DNA from: Alphaproteobacteria bacterium
GTDB lineage: Bacteria > Pseudomonadota > Alphaproteobacteria > Rhizobiales > Beijerinckiaceae
DNA length: 40,943 nt
Reading direction: 5' to 3'
NCBI GenBank assembly: GCA_016869595.1
Contig: VGDT01000027.1
Span: forward strand, 1 to 40,943
This document shows, piece by piece, positions 40,247 through 40,943 of the stretch (the stretch's first letter is position 1; each line of letters begins with the position of its first letter). A model generated the notes under the pieces. That model was given only the letters and a program-made list of their open reading frames with translations, was not told the DNA's origin and ran no database searches. The position numbers and the translations under genes are program-made.

Positions 40247-40829
40247 AAGCCCACCCCTGATGGTTGCCACGCTTCGCAGCGCAGCAATAATCTGCGTCGG
40301 GAGGTCGGGAGCCGAGACGTGAGCAGCAATCCTCACGTAATATTAGCCAGATAGAGATAATTGTGCATTGCGCCACGCCTATGCTCAGAGCCTGCACTGG
40401 GTAGCATATTTCCTATTCACTAGGGTTGCATTGGCTATTCGATAGATTGTTTTGCTCTATACGGATGGGTATTGTGTGGAGAGGGGGTTATTGGAATTGT
40501 TGCGGCACGCTGAGCTGGGTCTGCGGTCTGCTTCTTTAGGGGGGCGGCTGGATGATTTTGGCTTAGGCGGCGACGTCGGTGTTCGTCCGATAACAACAAG
40601 CAGCCGGGTTCCGGGATTTTGGGGGGAAGGACTTCGCTTTCGGGCGGGGGATTTTCCTTAAAATTTTGGGAAGGCTGCGCGAGAGACAAGGGCGGGTTTG
40701 CGTGTTTTTAGCAAGAAGACGCGCTTTCGCTTTGCTTGAAGAAACGAGGACGAAGCGGCTCCGTTGTGGGAGGCGGAGCGATACCGGTCACGCGCAATTC
40801 CCTGGGAGCACATTTAGGAGGAGAAAGGT
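40247..40829 (+). promoter_or_regulatory. pmoC 5' regulatory region
   Basis: 583 bases with no gene, AT-richer than its surroundings. One sigma70-like pair is TTGTTT (40447-40452), 17 bases, TATTGT (40470-40475), which would give a leader of about 350 bases. The leader contains G-runs near 40539 and 40620 and an A/T palindrome (AAAATTTT near 40660). The pmoC ribosome site is AGGAGGAGAAAGG, ending three bases before the ATG-adjacent T. Promoter choice is tentative. Confidence 0.4.
40317..40338. promoter_or_regulatory. Inverted repeat between folK and pmoC
   Basis: ACGTGAG (40317-40323), 8 bases, CTCACGT (40332-40338); a perfect 7-bp inverted repeat. It could be an operator or a folK terminator without a T-run (followed by AATATTA). 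Confidence 0.4.
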
Positions 40830-40943
40830 ATGAGCTCGACGACTGACACAGCGGCCCGGGCTGCTGCTGGCGCGGAAGCTGTAGTAGACCTTAAGGGCAT
40901 GTGGATCGGCCTGGCCGTTCTGAACGGGTTCTATCTGGTCGTT
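40830..40943 (+). CDS. pmoC: Particulate methane monooxygenase subunit C (3' partial)
   Basis: The first 38 codons read MSSTTDTAARAAAGAEAVVD then LKGMWIGLAVLNGFYLVV, running off the right edge. This matches the N-terminus of PmoC from Methylocystis/Methylosinus: an Ala-rich cytoplasmic start, VVDL(K/R)GMW and the first transmembrane helix. PmoC is the membrane subunit of the copper enzyme oxidising methane to methanol and is normally followed by pmoA and pmoB. A very strong ribosome site (AGGAGG) precedes it. Whether this is the full pmoCAB operon or a lone pmoC copy cannot be seen. Confidence 0.9.
   Translation, partial: MSSTTDTAARAAAGAEAVVDLKGMWIGLAVLNGFYLVV

Overview
The window reads as chromosome of a type II methanotrophic alphaproteobacterium (Methylocystis/Methylosinus-like). 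The last 114 bases begin a pmoC gene (particulate methane monooxygenase). A beta-RFAP synthase gene shows that the cell makes tetrahydromethanopterin. The rpmH-rnpA-yidC-engB-argB order, chpT/ctrA, bactofilin, EipA (DUF1134) and GC-rich codon use are alphaproteobacterial. The genus is inferred from remembered protein families, not from a search.

Layout. 1-5.6 kb: the 3' part of a SufS-type cysteine desulfurase with a long low-complexity N-terminus (probable family 2A encapsulin cargo), a small secreted protein, ftsY-yciB, a 47-aa membrane protein, xerD, a bactofilin and tRNA-Glu(CTC). 5.8-7.0 kb: the 3' halves of a subtilase (minus) and an outer-membrane barrel gene (plus) lie head to head at a 12-bp palindrome, a rearrangement scar. 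7.3-14.7 kb: sucC without sucD, a TPR protein, yciI-EVE, a coiled-coil membrane protein, a Cys-rich unknown, eipA and cysQ. 14.8-17.5 kb: chpT and ctrA (cell-cycle phosphorelay) with a HigBA-like toxin-antitoxin pair between them. 17.6-22.0 kb: rpmH-rnpA-yidC-engB and argB. 22-31 kb: sirtuin, HAD nucleotidase, a TetR regulator divergent from an Fe-S/SCP2 fusion protein, then dapD-DUF805-hicBA-dapE and an AlaC-type aminotransferase, with many palindromic repeats between genes.

31.7-35.5 kb: one 1264-codon gene of visibly lower GC encodes an Mrr-like nuclease domain, a STAND-type P-loop NTPase and a long C-terminal sensor-like region. This is a probable single-gene antiphage (Avs-like) system and the best candidate for something undescribed. 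Beside it lies a CCA-enzyme-like HD protein that has lost its HD residues. 37-40.9 kb: two small secreted proteins, beta-RFAP synthase, then PCD-folP-folK (pterin/folate), a 580-bp AT-richer regulatory gap and pmoC.

At least three families of intergenic palindromic repeats recur. No transposase, CRISPR array or rRNA was seen. All homology statements come from recognising motifs by eye; no database search was run.
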